Below, one piece after another: positions 7,842 to 16,625 of a stretch of DNA of 37,602 bases (the stretch's first letter is position 1; the number at the start of each line of letters is the position of its first letter). The position numbers and the translations under genes were made by a program. The stretch is from Actinomycetota bacterium (GTDB taxonomy: Bacteria; Actinomycetota; Geothermincolia; Geothermincolales; RBG-13-55-18): positions 1 through 37,602 of the forward strand of contig QZKE01000051.1 in the NCBI GenBank assembly GCA_003598015.1, read 5' to 3'. The notes beneath the pieces were generated by a model, which did no database searches, had not been told where the DNA came from, and worked only from the letters and a program-made list of their open reading frames with translations.

Positions 7842-7954
7842 CGTCTGCGCGAAACCGTTCGACAGGCGCGCTTCGTCTGCGCATTCACCCCCGCCGCATG
7901 ACCGCTTCGTCTGTGCACCCACGTATAGTAGACTGGGCGGATAGAGAAACGGGA

Positions 7955-9112
7955 ATGGAGAAGCGAGGCATTTTGGACGGAAAGGTTTCCCTGGTCGCAT
8001 GCGGGGGATACGGACGCGAGGCGGTGGAGAGCGCGGTCGGGAGGGCATGCGAGCTCCTGGGTGGCGTTGAAGGCATGGTGGGAGACGCGCGAAGCGTATT
8101 CATCAAGTCGAATGCCGTGTTCGCGGCGTTGCCGGACTCGGGGATAGTGACCAACCCCGAGGTCGTGCGGGCGGTCGTGATGGAGTTCCAGAAGGTCGCC
8201 GAACATGTAACCATCGGGGACAGTCCCGGGGGGCCGTTCAACAAGGCCATGCTCAAGCGGGTGTACGAAAGGACAGGGCTGGAGGATGTCGCCCGCGACA
8301 CGGGAGCCGAACTCGCTTTCGATACCCGCACCGTGGACCTCTCCTTCCCGGGGGGAGAGGTCATCAAGAGGCTGAAGCTGTGCCGCGCCATGATCGAGGC
8401 GGAATGCCTGGTCTCCGTGGCGAAATTCAAATCCCATCGCTTCATGAACGTGACCGGGCCGATCAAGAACCTCTATGGAACCGTGCCGGGCACCACCAAG
8501 CTGGCATACCATTCACGCTTCGACGGCGAGCGGGAGTTTGCGGACCTCGTCGTGGATATCCATCTCGCCGCCGAGCCCGATTTCCACGTGCTGGACGCGG
8601 TGGACGTAATCGACGGCGACGGTTCGCGCAGGGGATCGGTAAGAAAAATGGGGGTTATCGCCGCGGGGGCGAATGCCTTCGCGTTGGAATCGCTGGTGCT
8701 CCGATTGGCCGGCCTGGAGCCTTCGGACAGCAAGCCCCTGCAGGCGGCGATACGCCGCGGTCTATGCCCGGGAGGCGCCGATTGGTTCGAGATACTGGGG
8801 GACAGCGAGGATGCCCTGCGTTTCGGCGGCTTCCGGCTTCCCTCCGAGAACCTCTTCAGCGAGCATACGCTGGCGAAGATATCGGGGCGGATGAGCCGCT
8901 ATTTCGCGGCGACACCATACCCTCTTCCCGGGGTCTGCACGATGTGCGCGAAGTGCGTGGACATCTGTCCGCGCGGGGCGATATCCCTGGGCAGCAGGGC
9001 CGCCGAGGTTGACCTGCGCAGATGCATAAGATGTTTCTGCTGCGACGAGCTCTGCGAGTCCAAGGCCATAAGCGTCAGACGCCCTCTGCTGGGCCGGATC
9101 TTCAAGGGGTGA
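7955..9112 (+). CDS. DUF362 protein with C-terminal two-cluster ferredoxin domain
   Basis: About 385 residues. The N-terminal DUF362 domain shows VFIKSNAV, the phosphate-loop-like GDSPGGPFN, and KFKSHRFMNVTGPIKNLYGTVPG, the family's KxKxH...KNLxGxxPG signature. The C-terminus carries a 2x[4Fe-4S] ferredoxin: CTMCAKCVDICP, then CIRCFCCDELC. Members are widespread in anaerobes and are presumed to act in electron transfer or cofactor chemistry, but no reaction is established. The ATG at 7955 begins the conserved region; the frame is open to 7898 and both starts have weak ribosome sites. It converges on the cysteine desulfurase with 13 bases between stops, so the two are not an operon. Confidence 0.88.
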   Translation: MEKRGILDGKVSLVACGGYGREAVESAVGRACELLGGVEGMVGDARSVFIKSNAVFAALPDSGIVTNPEVVRAVVMEFQKVAEHVTIGDSPGGPFNKAMLKRVYERTGLEDVARDTGAELAFDTRTVDLSFPGGEVIKRLKLCRAMIEAECLVSVAKFKSHRFMNVTGPIKNLYGTVPGTTKLAYHSRFDGEREFADLVVDIHLAAEPDFHVLDAVDVIDGDGSRRGSVRKMGVIAAGANAFALESLVLRLAGLEPSDSKPLQAAIRRGLCPGGADWFEILGDSEDALRFGGFRLPSENLFSEHTLAKISGRMSRYFAATPYPLPGVCTMCAKCVDICPRGAISLGSRAAEVDLRRCIRCFCCDELCESKAISVRRPLLGRIFKG

Positions 9113-9125
9113 TCGCACATGCCTC

Positions 9126-10289
9126 TTACCGGGAACGGCATATGTCCGAGAGGGCGTCCAGCAGGCAGTCGACATCCTCGCCGGTATTCTGGTAGCTGAA
9201 GCTCGCGCGCACGGCGCCATTCTCCAGGGTGCCGATGGTGCGGTGGGCAAGGGGAGAGCAGTGCAGGCCGGAGCGCACGCAGATACCGTAGGCCGCGTCG
9301 AGGCGGGACGCCACTTCCGAAGAGGTGAGTCCCTTGATGTTGAATAACACCAGTCCCACCCTGCTTTCCCAATCCGGCGGTCCGTACATCGTCACGCCAC
9401 GCAGAGAGAGAAGCCCGCTCGAGAGGCGCTCGAACAGCTCCCCCTCGTGCCGGCGGATCTCGTCCACCCCGGTTGCGGTCACGAACCCCACCCCGGCGCG
9501 CAGTCCGGCCAGGCCCATGGCGTTGAGGGTCCCGCTCTCGCAGCGGTCGGGAAGGAAATCCGGCTGCAGGGAGCTCTCGGAGCGGCTTCCCGTCCCCCCA
9601 TACAGCAAGGGCTCTACTTCCCAGCCGGGCGCCACATACAACCCCCCGGTTCCCTGGGGGCCGAAGAGCTCCTTGTGTCCCGTGAAGGCGAGGTATTGGA
9701 TACCCGTGCCCACCGGATCGAGTACGTACCTGCCCGCGGTCTGGGCGGCGTCCACCAGCAGGGGGATACCGCGCCTCGCGCAAAGCTCGGCTATGTCGCA
9801 GATGGGGAGCAGGCTCCCGGTTACGTTGGAGGCATGCGTACAGACGACGAGGCGTGTGGAAGGAAGAAGAGCCTCCTCGATGAGCGACGGATCCAGCAAG
9901 CCGTCGGGCCCACCCTCGACGATGGAGTAGGAAGAAGTCCCGGCGCGAGCCATGGCCTCCAGGGGGCGCCATACCGAGTTGTGCTCGAGCGAGGTTATCA
10001 CGGCGTGCCCGCCCGATGTGAGTACGCCCTGGATGACCAGGTTCAACGCTTCCGTGGCGTTCTTGGTGAAGACGATGCGCGACGGGTCATCGATCCCGAA
10101 CAGCCGTGCTACCGCGTCGCGGGCGCGCAGCACCTCCCGGCCGGCCTCCAGGGAACGGTGATGGCCACTGCGCCCGGGGCTTCCTCCCACCTCACGGGCG
10201 AAGTGGTCCATGGCCCGGTAGACAGCCTCGGGCTTCGGATAGGTGGTAGCCGCATTATCCAGGTATGTCTGTCGAGAAAGAACCTCCAT
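9126..10289 (-). CDS. PLP-dependent cysteine desulfurase family protein
   Basis: 387-residue fold-type I aminotransferase class V enzyme. PLP residues are H103 (LEHNSVWRP), D180 and Q183 (VDAAQTAG), and Schiff-base K206 (FTGHKELFGPQGTGG). The sulfur-accepting cysteine is C344 in RSGLHCSPLAH, followed by RTIGTLENGAVRASF...NTGEDVD, a C-terminus typical of the 'cysteine desulfurase family protein' subgroup related to SufS/Csd. It would release sulfur from cysteine for Fe-S clusters, thiolation or selenium handling. An upstream in-frame extension to 10439 (50 extra residues) is low-complexity and unlike the family, so the ATG at 10289 is chosen although its ribosome site is weak. No SufU/IscU partner is adjacent. 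Confidence 0.9.
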   Translation of the reverse strand: MEVLSRQTYLDNAATTYPKPEAVYRAMDHFAREVGGSPGRSGHHRSLEAGREVLRARDAVARLFGIDDPSRIVFTKNATEALNLVIQGVLTSGGHAVITSLEHNSVWRPLEAMARAGTSSYSIVEGGPDGLLDPSLIEEALLPSTRLVVCTHASNVTGSLLPICDIAELCARRGIPLLVDAAQTAGRYVLDPVGTGIQYLAFTGHKELFGPQGTGGLYVAPGWEVEPLLYGGTGSRSESSLQPDFLPDRCESGTLNAMGLAGLRAGVGFVTATGVDEIRRHEGELFERLSSGLLSLRGVTMYGPPDWESRVGLVLFNIKGLTSSEVASRLDAAYGICVRSGLHCSPLAHRTIGTLENGAVRASFSYQNTGEDVDCLLDALSDICRSR

Positions 10290-10423
10290 CCGCTGATGAT
10301 AACATGCCGCCTCTGCACCGGGCATCGCCGGGAGCATGAAAGAGCTGCTGCACGGCTTGTGGAGTAAAGGAAGGAAATAATAAGGACGATGACTAAGAGG
10401 ATCAAAGGATACGAGGGAATTGC

Positions 10424-12823
10424 ATGGGTTACAAGTCACAACGAATGACGAGCTCAGTCGTGCTGGCGGCGGCCATTCTCGCGGCCGCCTCTTTCGCCTG
10501 CGCGTTTCCTGCCGCCGGGACGGCGCTTGCCCAGGGCTCTTTCAACGACATCGCCGACCAGCCCGCGGAGATACAGCAGGCCATCGCGTATTCCTGCGCG
10601 GCGGGGTACATGCAGGGTTACGGCGACGGCGGTTTCCACCCCCAAGAGGCCACCACCAGGCTGGACTATGCGAGAGCGATGGTCACCATATTCGACCACG
10701 CGGGAGAAGCGGCCGACCCCTCCATAAACTTCACGGACCTGCCGTCCTCGGATCCCAATTTCATCTGGGCGAACCTGGCGGTAAAATACGGGCTCATTGA
10801 CAGGCCTGCGGACGGATCTTTCGCCCCGAACCAGGGGGTGCTCTTCGAGCGGGTCGCCCAGGGGGCGGCGGCGGGGATGGACTTGAACGAGGCGGCGCAG
10901 AACGTCAATACCCTCATCGGAGGCGCTCCCTACTACGGCGGGGCGATGGCGGTGTTCATGGACCTTCACCTCAAGTACCGCTACAGCAAGGTATGGCCCG
11001 GGCAGACCTATCCCAGGGGAGAGATGGCCTTCACCCTCTACCGTATCGATAATGTCGAGAGCTGGCGCCCCTGGTACGTGCGGGAGTCCTTCAACGCCGT
11101 GACCTGCGTCCTGCCCGCCGCCACCTCGGGGCAGTTCCAGGCGGTGAGCTTCGCTTTCGAGCGTCTGGGGTGTCCCTACGTATACGGGGGCGAGAGGGAG
11201 TCGGAGGGTGGCTTCGATTGTTCGGGCTTCGTGTACAACACCTTGAGCATACGCATGGGCTATCCCATGATGCGTGTGGCCGACGACCAGTCGCGGGACA
11301 GCCGCTACCTCTACGTCACCCGGGGCGCCCTGGAGCCCGGAGATATGATCGGCTTCTACGAGGACGCCGGCGGCAATCCCTCCAGCTATATCGGCCACGC
11401 CGGTATGTACGTGGGCAACGGCCTCTTCATCCACTCCACCGGCTCCAACGGCGGCGTGAGCATAGACTGCCTGGACAACAACGACTACTGGGGCACCCAT
11501 TTCGCCTGGGGCAGAAGGGTGGTGGGCGGACCCTACAACGACAGGTTCGATACCTGGCTGCTGCTCTACAACCCATCCCGGGAGGAACTGCCGGTGGACG
11601 TGACCTACCTGCGGCCCCAGGACGGCCCGCAGACGCAGACCTACACCCTGTCCCCGCACAGCCGTTTTACCGTTCCGGTAGACGACCTCTATCCCTGGGA
11701 TGAAGTATCCATGGAGGTAAGCGCACCTGCCCCGGGAGTGGTGGCCGAGAGGGCCATGTATTTCGACTACAAGGGCTGGGCCGACGGCGGGACCGCCTCA
11801 GTGGGTACGCCCGAGACCAACCTGCGGGGGTACTTCGCGGAGGGATATACCGGAGAAGGATTCGAGACCTGGCTCCTCTTCGCCAACCCCGAGGACGAAA
11901 CCGCCCAGGTGGAGGTGACCTACCTGCGGGAGGGAGGCGATGCGGCCACGCCTATCGTGAAGGTCTACGACCTGGCCCCCTCCAGCCGTTTTACCATCCT
12001 GGTGAACGACGTGGCGGGACTGCAGCCGGGGAGCGTGGGCTTGAGCTATCGCTCCCTCAACGGGGTCGAGGTGGCAGCCGAGCGCGCCGTCTATTTCGAT
12101 TACCACGGCATCCGGGACGGCCACTGTTCCCAGGCGATAGAAGAGACCTCGCAGAAGCTCTACATGGCCGAGGGCTACACCGGGAGCGGCTTCGACACCT
12201 GGATCCTCCTGGCCAACCCCAACCAGGCTGCCGCGGAAGTGGAGGTCTCCTACCTCGTGCAGGGCGGGGGAAGCGTCAGCGAAAGAAGGACCATCCCACC
12301 CCTGTCCCGCCTGACCATCAACGCGGAGGAGACGCTGCCCGACCACTCCTTCGGGGTCACTATAACCTCTCTTAACAGCGTGGATATCGTGGCGGAACGG
12401 GCCATGTACTTCGATTACGGAGGGGGTATGCGCGGCGGCCATTGCTCGGCGGCGGTCGCGGAGCCCCGGCAGAACATGTGCCTGGCCGAGGGCTACACCG
12501 GGAGCGGCTTCGACACCTGGATCCTCCTGGCTAACCCCAACCCCGAGGCCGCTGTCGCCAGGTTGACCTTCGCCCGGGAGGATGCAAGCGAGGTCGTCCT
12601 CGATGTCGGCATACCGGCGCTCTCGCGCTTCAGCCTGCTGGCCGACGAAATCCAGGGCTTGCAGGACTGCGCCTTCTCGACCACCGTGGAATGCGAGCTG
12701 CCGCTGTTCATGGAGCGCTCCATGTACTTCTATTACAAGGGCTACTCGGGAGGCACCAACTGCCCCGCCCTGGAGGGCGCATCCCAGCACCGCTTCTTCG
12801 CCGAGGGCTACACCGGAGGGTAG
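10424..12823 (+). CDS. secreted SLH-domain NlpC/P60 protein with tandem C-terminal repeats, truncated
   Basis: 799 residues. Signal peptide about 1-37 (basic start, hydrophobic core, cleavage near ALAQ-GS). SLH-type cell-wall-binding segments about 38-215, including GYMQGYGDGGFHPQEATTR. NlpC/P60 cysteine peptidase about 240-368, with catalytic C266 (FDCSGFV) and H325 (IGHAGMYVG). Then come repeats of about 107 residues: a divergent one near 372, then (A)EGYTGxGF(D/E)TWxLxANP copies at about 471, 579, 686 and 793. The last copy stops after EGYTGG, at its beginning, where the DNA changes into a REP-like element. The protein is probably a surface murein hydrolase displayed by repeat stalks. It is a single gene, divergent from the desulfurase. 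Confidence 0.93.
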   Translation: MGYKSQRMTSSVVLAAAILAAASFACAFPAAGTALAQGSFNDIADQPAEIQQAIAYSCAAGYMQGYGDGGFHPQEATTRLDYARAMVTIFDHAGEAADPSINFTDLPSSDPNFIWANLAVKYGLIDRPADGSFAPNQGVLFERVAQGAAAGMDLNEAAQNVNTLIGGAPYYGGAMAVFMDLHLKYRYSKVWPGQTYPRGEMAFTLYRIDNVESWRPWYVRESFNAVTCVLPAATSGQFQAVSFAFERLGCPYVYGGERESEGGFDCSGFVYNTLSIRMGYPMMRVADDQSRDSRYLYVTRGALEPGDMIGFYEDAGGNPSSYIGHAGMYVGNGLFIHSTGSNGGVSIDCLDNNDYWGTHFAWGRRVVGGPYNDRFDTWLLLYNPSREELPVDVTYLRPQDGPQTQTYTLSPHSRFTVPVDDLYPWDEVSMEVSAPAPGVVAERAMYFDYKGWADGGTASVGTPETNLRGYFAEGYTGEGFETWLLFANPEDETAQVEVTYLREGGDAATPIVKVYDLAPSSRFTILVNDVAGLQPGSVGLSYRSLNGVEVAAERAVYFDYHGIRDGHCSQAIEETSQKLYMAEGYTGSGFDTWILLANPNQAAAEVEVSYLVQGGGSVSERRTIPPLSRLTINAEETLPDHSFGVTITSLNSVDIVAERAMYFDYGGGMRGGHCSAAVAEPRQNMCLAEGYTGSGFDTWILLANPNPEAAVARLTFAREDASEVVLDVGIPALSRFSLLADEIQGLQDCAFSTTVECELPLFMERSMYFYYKGYSGGTNCPALEGASQHRFFAEGYTGG

Positions 12824-12825
12824 AT

Positions 12826-12915
12826 GGGGGTCAGGTCTTCCATTTTGCATACCTGAGTACCTGAAAGCTCATTTCGCGGGACCTTCTTTGGCATGAACAA
12901 CATGAGATCCGACCC
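12826..12915 (+). repeat. REP/MITE-like element at the 3' end of the surface protein gene
   Basis: Begins GGGGGTCAGGTCTTCCAT..TGCATACC and ends with an imperfect inverted version (CATGAGATCCGACCC, 12901-12915). The left end closely matches the ends of the element at 31371-31534. Homology of the preceding gene to its own repeats breaks about 8-10 bases before this element, and the stop codon lies at the junction. The remainder of 12916-13070 holds no gene. Confidence 0.6.
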
Positions 12916-13070
12916 GCACCCGCAACAATACCCTTTTTTCTCGCCACCCACACCTCTCAGCCAGGAACCTTATGTTAAAATCCTTGCAGGCTGGAGTAGA
13001 GTGAGGTCAGCACGCAGTTAGTGAAGAAGAGCCGGGAATACTGGCGGAGTATGATGGGGGAGGGCTTCCC

Positions 13071-14138
13071 ATGGGCGAGATGAAACTCGCGGAGCTGGTC
13101 GCCCCGCGCGAACTCGAGGTGCGCCAGGTGGAGATCCCCCGGCCCGGGCGGGGCGAAGTCCTGGTGAAGATAAAGGCCTGCGCCATCTGCACCCTGGAAC
13201 GGAGGCTGTTCGCGGGCGAGCAGAGAATAGGCTACCCCCTGGTATTCGGGCATGAGGTCTCAGGTGAGGTCGTGGAAACAGGCGGCGGCGCATTTTCGGA
13301 TTTCAGGACGGGTGAGCCGGTGGTACTGGACCTGCTCAACCGCTGTGGAGAATGCCCCTTCTGCCGCACCGGCCGCTCCAACCAGTGCGTGAACAAGTTC
13401 GATCCGGGCCTGCCGGTGCTGGGAGGCATGGCGCAGTACATAGCGCGGCCGTCCCGCCAGGTCTTCCGCATCGACGCAAGGGTCGGCTTCCTGCGGGCGG
13501 CCCTCAGCGAGCCGCTCTCGGATTGCGTACACAGCCTCATGCGCACGCATCTCTCCCCACATATGAGGGTCCTGGTCATCGGGGCCGGGACCATGGGGCT
13601 GCTTCACCTGGCCATCGTGAAGCACTATGGTATGTTCTGCGCCGTTAGCGACATGTACGCGTCCAAGCTGGACATGGCCGTGGACCTCGGCGCCGATGTC
13701 ACCATCGACATGGCGGCGGATGGGTCCCGGGAGGCGCTGCGCGAGCTCGTGGGTGCGCAGGGAATGGACGTGGTCATCGTCACCGCCCCCGGCAAGGAAG
13801 CGGTCGAGGAGGCCCTGGATATCGTGGGAACCCTGGGCACCATCGTGCTCTTCTCCGCGAATCCCGAGGGGATAATCATAGAGCTGGACCCGAACTCGAT
13901 ACACTATAAGGAGATAACCATAACCGGGAGTGAGAGCCGTACGGAGAAGGATTTCCACCAGGCCGTCTCCATGCAGAACGCGGGCGACCTGCGCCTGGAG
14001 AAACTGGTATCGGCCGTGTTCCCCATCGAGGATGCCCAGAGGGCCCTGGAGGCATCCCTGGACCCCGCTCTATATCGCGTCGTAGTGGCCATGGACGATA
14101 CGGTGATGAAGGAATACGAGGACCTCGGAGGTGTTTGA
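13071..14138 (+). CDS. zinc-dependent medium-chain alcohol dehydrogenase
   Basis: 355-residue MDR-family NAD(P)-dependent dehydrogenase, closest in layout to sorbitol/threonine dehydrogenases. Catalytic zinc ligands are C40 (CAIC), H61-E62 (FGHEVSGEV) and E147 (LSEPLSD). Structural zinc ligands are C92, C95, C98 and C106 (RCGECPFCRTGRSNQC). The nucleotide fold begins VLVIGAGTMGLLH, with an acidic SDM at the end of strand 2. The start follows GGGGGAGG by about 9 bases. The aldolase gene begins three bases after the stop, so the pair is co-expressed. A polyol, sugar or beta-hydroxy substrate that feeds the aldolase is a reasonable inference, but the substrate is not known. Confidence 0.92.
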   Translation: MGEMKLAELVAPRELEVRQVEIPRPGRGEVLVKIKACAICTLERRLFAGEQRIGYPLVFGHEVSGEVVETGGGAFSDFRTGEPVVLDLLNRCGECPFCRTGRSNQCVNKFDPGLPVLGGMAQYIARPSRQVFRIDARVGFLRAALSEPLSDCVHSLMRTHLSPHMRVLVIGAGTMGLLHLAIVKHYGMFCAVSDMYASKLDMAVDLGADVTIDMAADGSREALRELVGAQGMDVVIVTAPGKEAVEEALDIVGTLGTIVLFSANPEGIIIELDPNSIHYKEITITGSESRTEKDFHQAVSMQNAGDLRLEKLVSAVFPIEDAQRALEASLDPALYRVVVAMDDTVMKEYEDLGGV

Positions 14139-14141
14139 GGG

Positions 14142-14903
14142 ATGTCTGTGGGAAAAGAGGTGAGGATGAGCCGCATCCGCGGGGATGACGGCAAGATACT
14201 CATGGTGGCCATGGATCATGCCGCTATTGGCGGCCCCATGCACTACCTGGAGGATCCAAGCCGTGCCATCGCGGCGGTGATGAAGGGTTCGCCCGATTCC
14301 CTCCTGCTCACCCGCGGCATGCTGCGCCACGGCTGGCAGGCACTGGCCGCGCGCGCCGGCATAGTCATGCGCATCAGCGGCGGCTTCACCATCCTGGAGG
14401 GAGCCCAGGAATTCCGCGACCGCGTTATCTCCACGGTGGAGGACGCCCTGCGCTGGGGGGCGGACGGCGTGGCGGTCACGGTGAAGTTCGGCCACGAACT
14501 GGAGGGCGAGTTCATCAAGGCGGCCTCCACCGTGGCGGATGCCTGCGACCGCTGGGAGGTGCCGCTGCTCCTCGAGGCCATGGTGGCCCTGCGCGGGACT
14601 TCCGGGCTGGCCGAGGACGAAGCCCTGGCGGTGGCCGCGCGGTCGGCGGCGGAACTGGGGGCGGACCTGGTGAAGATAAAGTATCCCTCCAAGACGGGTA
14701 ACCTGGCGGAAGTAGCCAGGGGATGCCCGGTGCCCGTCCTGGTCCTGGGCGGGGAGAAGGCGGCCGACGATATGGTGCTGGAGATGGTCTCCCAAGCCAT
14801 GCGTGACGGAGCCTCCGGCGTGGCCATGGGGCGCAACGTCTGGCAGAGGGATGACCCGGAACGGTTTCTGGCACGCCTGCAGTCGGCCATGGGAAGGAGC
14901 TGA
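14142..14903 (+). CDS. DhnA/LsrF-type class I aldolase
   Basis: 253-residue (beta/alpha)8 aldolase of the DeoC/FbaB/LsrF superfamily, which includes archaeal class I fructose-bisphosphate aldolase, ADH synthase (AroA') and LsrF. The N-terminal signature MDHAA (D25-H26) and the Schiff-base lysine in GADLVKIKYP (K178 by alignment to family members) are visible. The phosphate-binding end has VLVLGGEK and GVAMGRNVWQ. The enzyme should form or break a C-C bond through a Schiff base with a phosphorylated ketose. No lsr, chorismate or glycolytic genes are adjacent, so a specific assignment would be unsafe. It is coupled to the upstream dehydrogenase and followed closely by the zincin gene. Confidence 0.9.
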   Translation: MSVGKEVRMSRIRGDDGKILMVAMDHAAIGGPMHYLEDPSRAIAAVMKGSPDSLLLTRGMLRHGWQALAARAGIVMRISGGFTILEGAQEFRDRVISTVEDALRWGADGVAVTVKFGHELEGEFIKAASTVADACDRWEVPLLLEAMVALRGTSGLAEDEALAVAARSAAELGADLVKIKYPSKTGNLAEVARGCPVPVLVLGGEKAADDMVLEMVSQAMRDGASGVAMGRNVWQRDDPERFLARLQSAMGRS

Positions 14904-14910
14904 TGGATCA

Positions 14911-15300
14911 TTGGCATGGGAAGGAAGCCCGCCTGACCTCGATGGCTTCCGCGACCTGGTGGAGGAAGCCCTGGAAGGGTTCCCCGAGGAGTTCCAGGAG
15001 CTCGTCTTCGCCAACCTGGCAGTGGTCGTGGAGGATGTCGCCTCGCCGGCCGAGGCCGCCCGTATAGGGATCCGCGATCCCATGCACCTCCTCGGCCTGT
15101 ACGTGGGGGTGCCCTTCACGCAATGGGGCAGGGATTTTTCCCGCCCCCCCGACGTGATAAAGATCTACCGCCTGCCCATCCTGGCCGAGGCGGGTAGCCG
15201 TGTGGATATACGTGAAAAAGTACGCAGGGTAGTCCTGCACGAGCTGGGCCACCGCGCGGGCCTCGGCGAGGAACGCCTGCGCGAACTCGGCGTCTATTGA
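14911..15300 (+). CDS. small zincin-like metallopeptidase (MMP-like, PF06262 type)
   Basis: About 129 residues. The C-terminus shows VVLHELGHRAGLGEERLRELGVY, an HExxHxxGxxE zinc site typical of the DUF1025/Zincin_1 family of cytosolic minigluzincins. Upstream, FRDLVEEALEGFPEEF and HLLGLYVGVP match the usual helix and substrate-strand region, and KIYRLPILAEA is the edge strand. The only start near the right length is TTG at 14911, 11 bases after GGAAGGAG. The frame runs upstream into the aldolase gene, but that part looks like out-of-frame translation. It overlaps the convergent aldo/keto reductase by seven bases. The physiological substrate is unknown. Confidence 0.82.
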   Translation: MAWEGSPPDLDGFRDLVEEALEGFPEEFQELVFANLAVVVEDVASPAEAARIGIRDPMHLLGLYVGVPFTQWGRDFSRPPDVIKIYRLPILAEAGSRVDIREKVRRVVLHELGHRAGLGEERLRELGVY

Positions 15301-16517
15301 GCCCTCCGGCCCCGGCGCTTATCTCTCCAGGTCATGAAGGCCACCACGCGCCTCATGATCCAGGCCGTGGGCTTCATGGTGATCCCCTCGAACTCGCCGG
15401 CCACGTCTTTGAGGAGCTCAGGTATCGGCAGGTGCTGGGGGCATTTCTTCACGCATCTGCCGCAGTCCCTGCACAGGGAGGCGTAACCGGTGCCGTGCAG
15501 CGTTCCTGCCAGCATGGTGATGTAGGTGAAACCGGCCCTGCGGTCACCGAACGTATGTTTGTCGTTGAAGATCTGGAAGCAATAAGGGATGTCCACTCCC
15601 TCCGGGCAGGGCATGCAGTAGCGGCATCCGGTGCAGCCGATCCGCATGACTTTCCTGTATGTCTCCTCCACCCTTTCTACGAGCTGCAGCTCCACGGGGG
15701 TGAGGGACTCCGGATAAGCCTCCCCGGCGATACGCAGGTTCTCCTCGATGTGTTCCTCCTCGTTCATGCCGGAGAGCACGCAGGTGACCTCGGGACGGTT
15801 CCATACCCAGCGCAGCGCCCACTCGGCGGGGGTTCTTTTCACCTCGGCTTCGTCCCAGATAGCCTCCACTTCCTTAGGGGTCCTGCCGGCGAGGTTTCCG
15901 CCCCGCAGGGGCTCCATGACGATCACGCCCAGGCCTTTCGAGGCGGCGTATTCCAGGCCCTCGGTGCCGGCCTGGTTCTTCCCGTCCAGGAAATTGTACT
16001 GGATCTGGCATATCTCCCAGTCGTAGGCGTCTATGATCTCCTTGAAGGTATCCTTGTCCCCGTGGAAGGAGAATCCCACGGCGGCGATGCGCCCGTCTTT
16101 CTTCGCCATCTCCAGGAAGTCCAGGACCCCCAGGTCCTTCATCCTGGGCCAGTTGTCTCTCTCCAGGGCGTGGATGAGATAGTAGTCTATGCGGTCCGTG
16201 TGCAGCCTCTCCAATTGGGAGTTGAGGATGCGGTCCATGTCCTCCGGCTTCCTGACCGACCAGGGCGGCAGCTTGGTGGCCAGCCTGACCTTATCCCGGT
16301 ATCCGTCCTCGAGGGCGCGGCCCAGGAAGGGCTCACTGGCACCCAGGTGATAGGGGAAGGCGTTGTCCAGATAGTTCACTCCCCGGTCAATGGCATGGAG
16401 TATCTGCTTCCTCGCGCGCTCCTCGTCTATCCTCTCGTTCTTCCCGGCAAGCCGCATACAGCCGAAGCCGAGGGCGGAGAGCCGGTCCCCGTTCTTGGGT
16501 ACGGTTCGATATAGCAT
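15294..16517 (-). CDS. aldo/keto reductase with C-terminal Fe-S domain
   Basis: 407 residues. AKR barrel with the catalytic tetrad D51 (YLDNAFPY), Y56, K82 (LATKLPPW) and H116 (YYLIHALER). The C-terminus adds cysteine motifs CTGCRYCMPCP and CRDCGRCVKKCP, sufficient for two [4Fe-4S] clusters. This fused type is common in anaerobic bacteria. Its substrates are unknown, and the clusters suggest ferredoxin-linked rather than only NADPH-linked reduction. The ATG at 16517 begins the usual LYRTVPKNGDRLSALGFGCMR N-terminus. Its 3' end overlaps the zincin gene by seven bases, on the opposite strand. The 108-base gap to the activase gene suggests a separate transcript. Confidence 0.93.
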   Translation of the reverse strand: MLYRTVPKNGDRLSALGFGCMRLAGKNERIDEERARKQILHAIDRGVNYLDNAFPYHLGASEPFLGRALEDGYRDKVRLATKLPPWSVRKPEDMDRILNSQLERLHTDRIDYYLIHALERDNWPRMKDLGVLDFLEMAKKDGRIAAVGFSFHGDKDTFKEIIDAYDWEICQIQYNFLDGKNQAGTEGLEYAASKGLGVIVMEPLRGGNLAGRTPKEVEAIWDEAEVKRTPAEWALRWVWNRPEVTCVLSGMNEEEHIEENLRIAGEAYPESLTPVELQLVERVEETYRKVMRIGCTGCRYCMPCPEGVDIPYCFQIFNDKHTFGDRRAGFTYITMLAGTLHGTGYASLCRDCGRCVKKCPQHLPIPELLKDVAGEFEGITMKPTAWIMRRVVAFMTWRDKRRGRRAQ

Positions 16518-16625
16518 TCATATCCCTTTCGTCTTGCGCAATTGAATCCATGGGCCAACGGACAACCAGGGTCGTACCCTTGCACATGCCATTATTCTAG
16601 CAGGCCGGGGTTGGCGGGGAGGGGA

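Noticed and set aside
10290-10439. 50-residue N-terminal extension of the cysteine desulfurase
   Set aside because: Low-complexity sequence before the family's usual start and overlapping the divergent surface-protein start.
14142-14903. LsrF autoinducer-2 aldolase assignment
   Set aside because: Only superfamily-level motifs are present, and no lsr transport, kinase or regulator genes are nearby.
15297-16514. 405-codon plus-strand frame over the aldo/keto reductase
   Set aside because: Antisense to a gene with an intact AKR tetrad and ferredoxin motifs.
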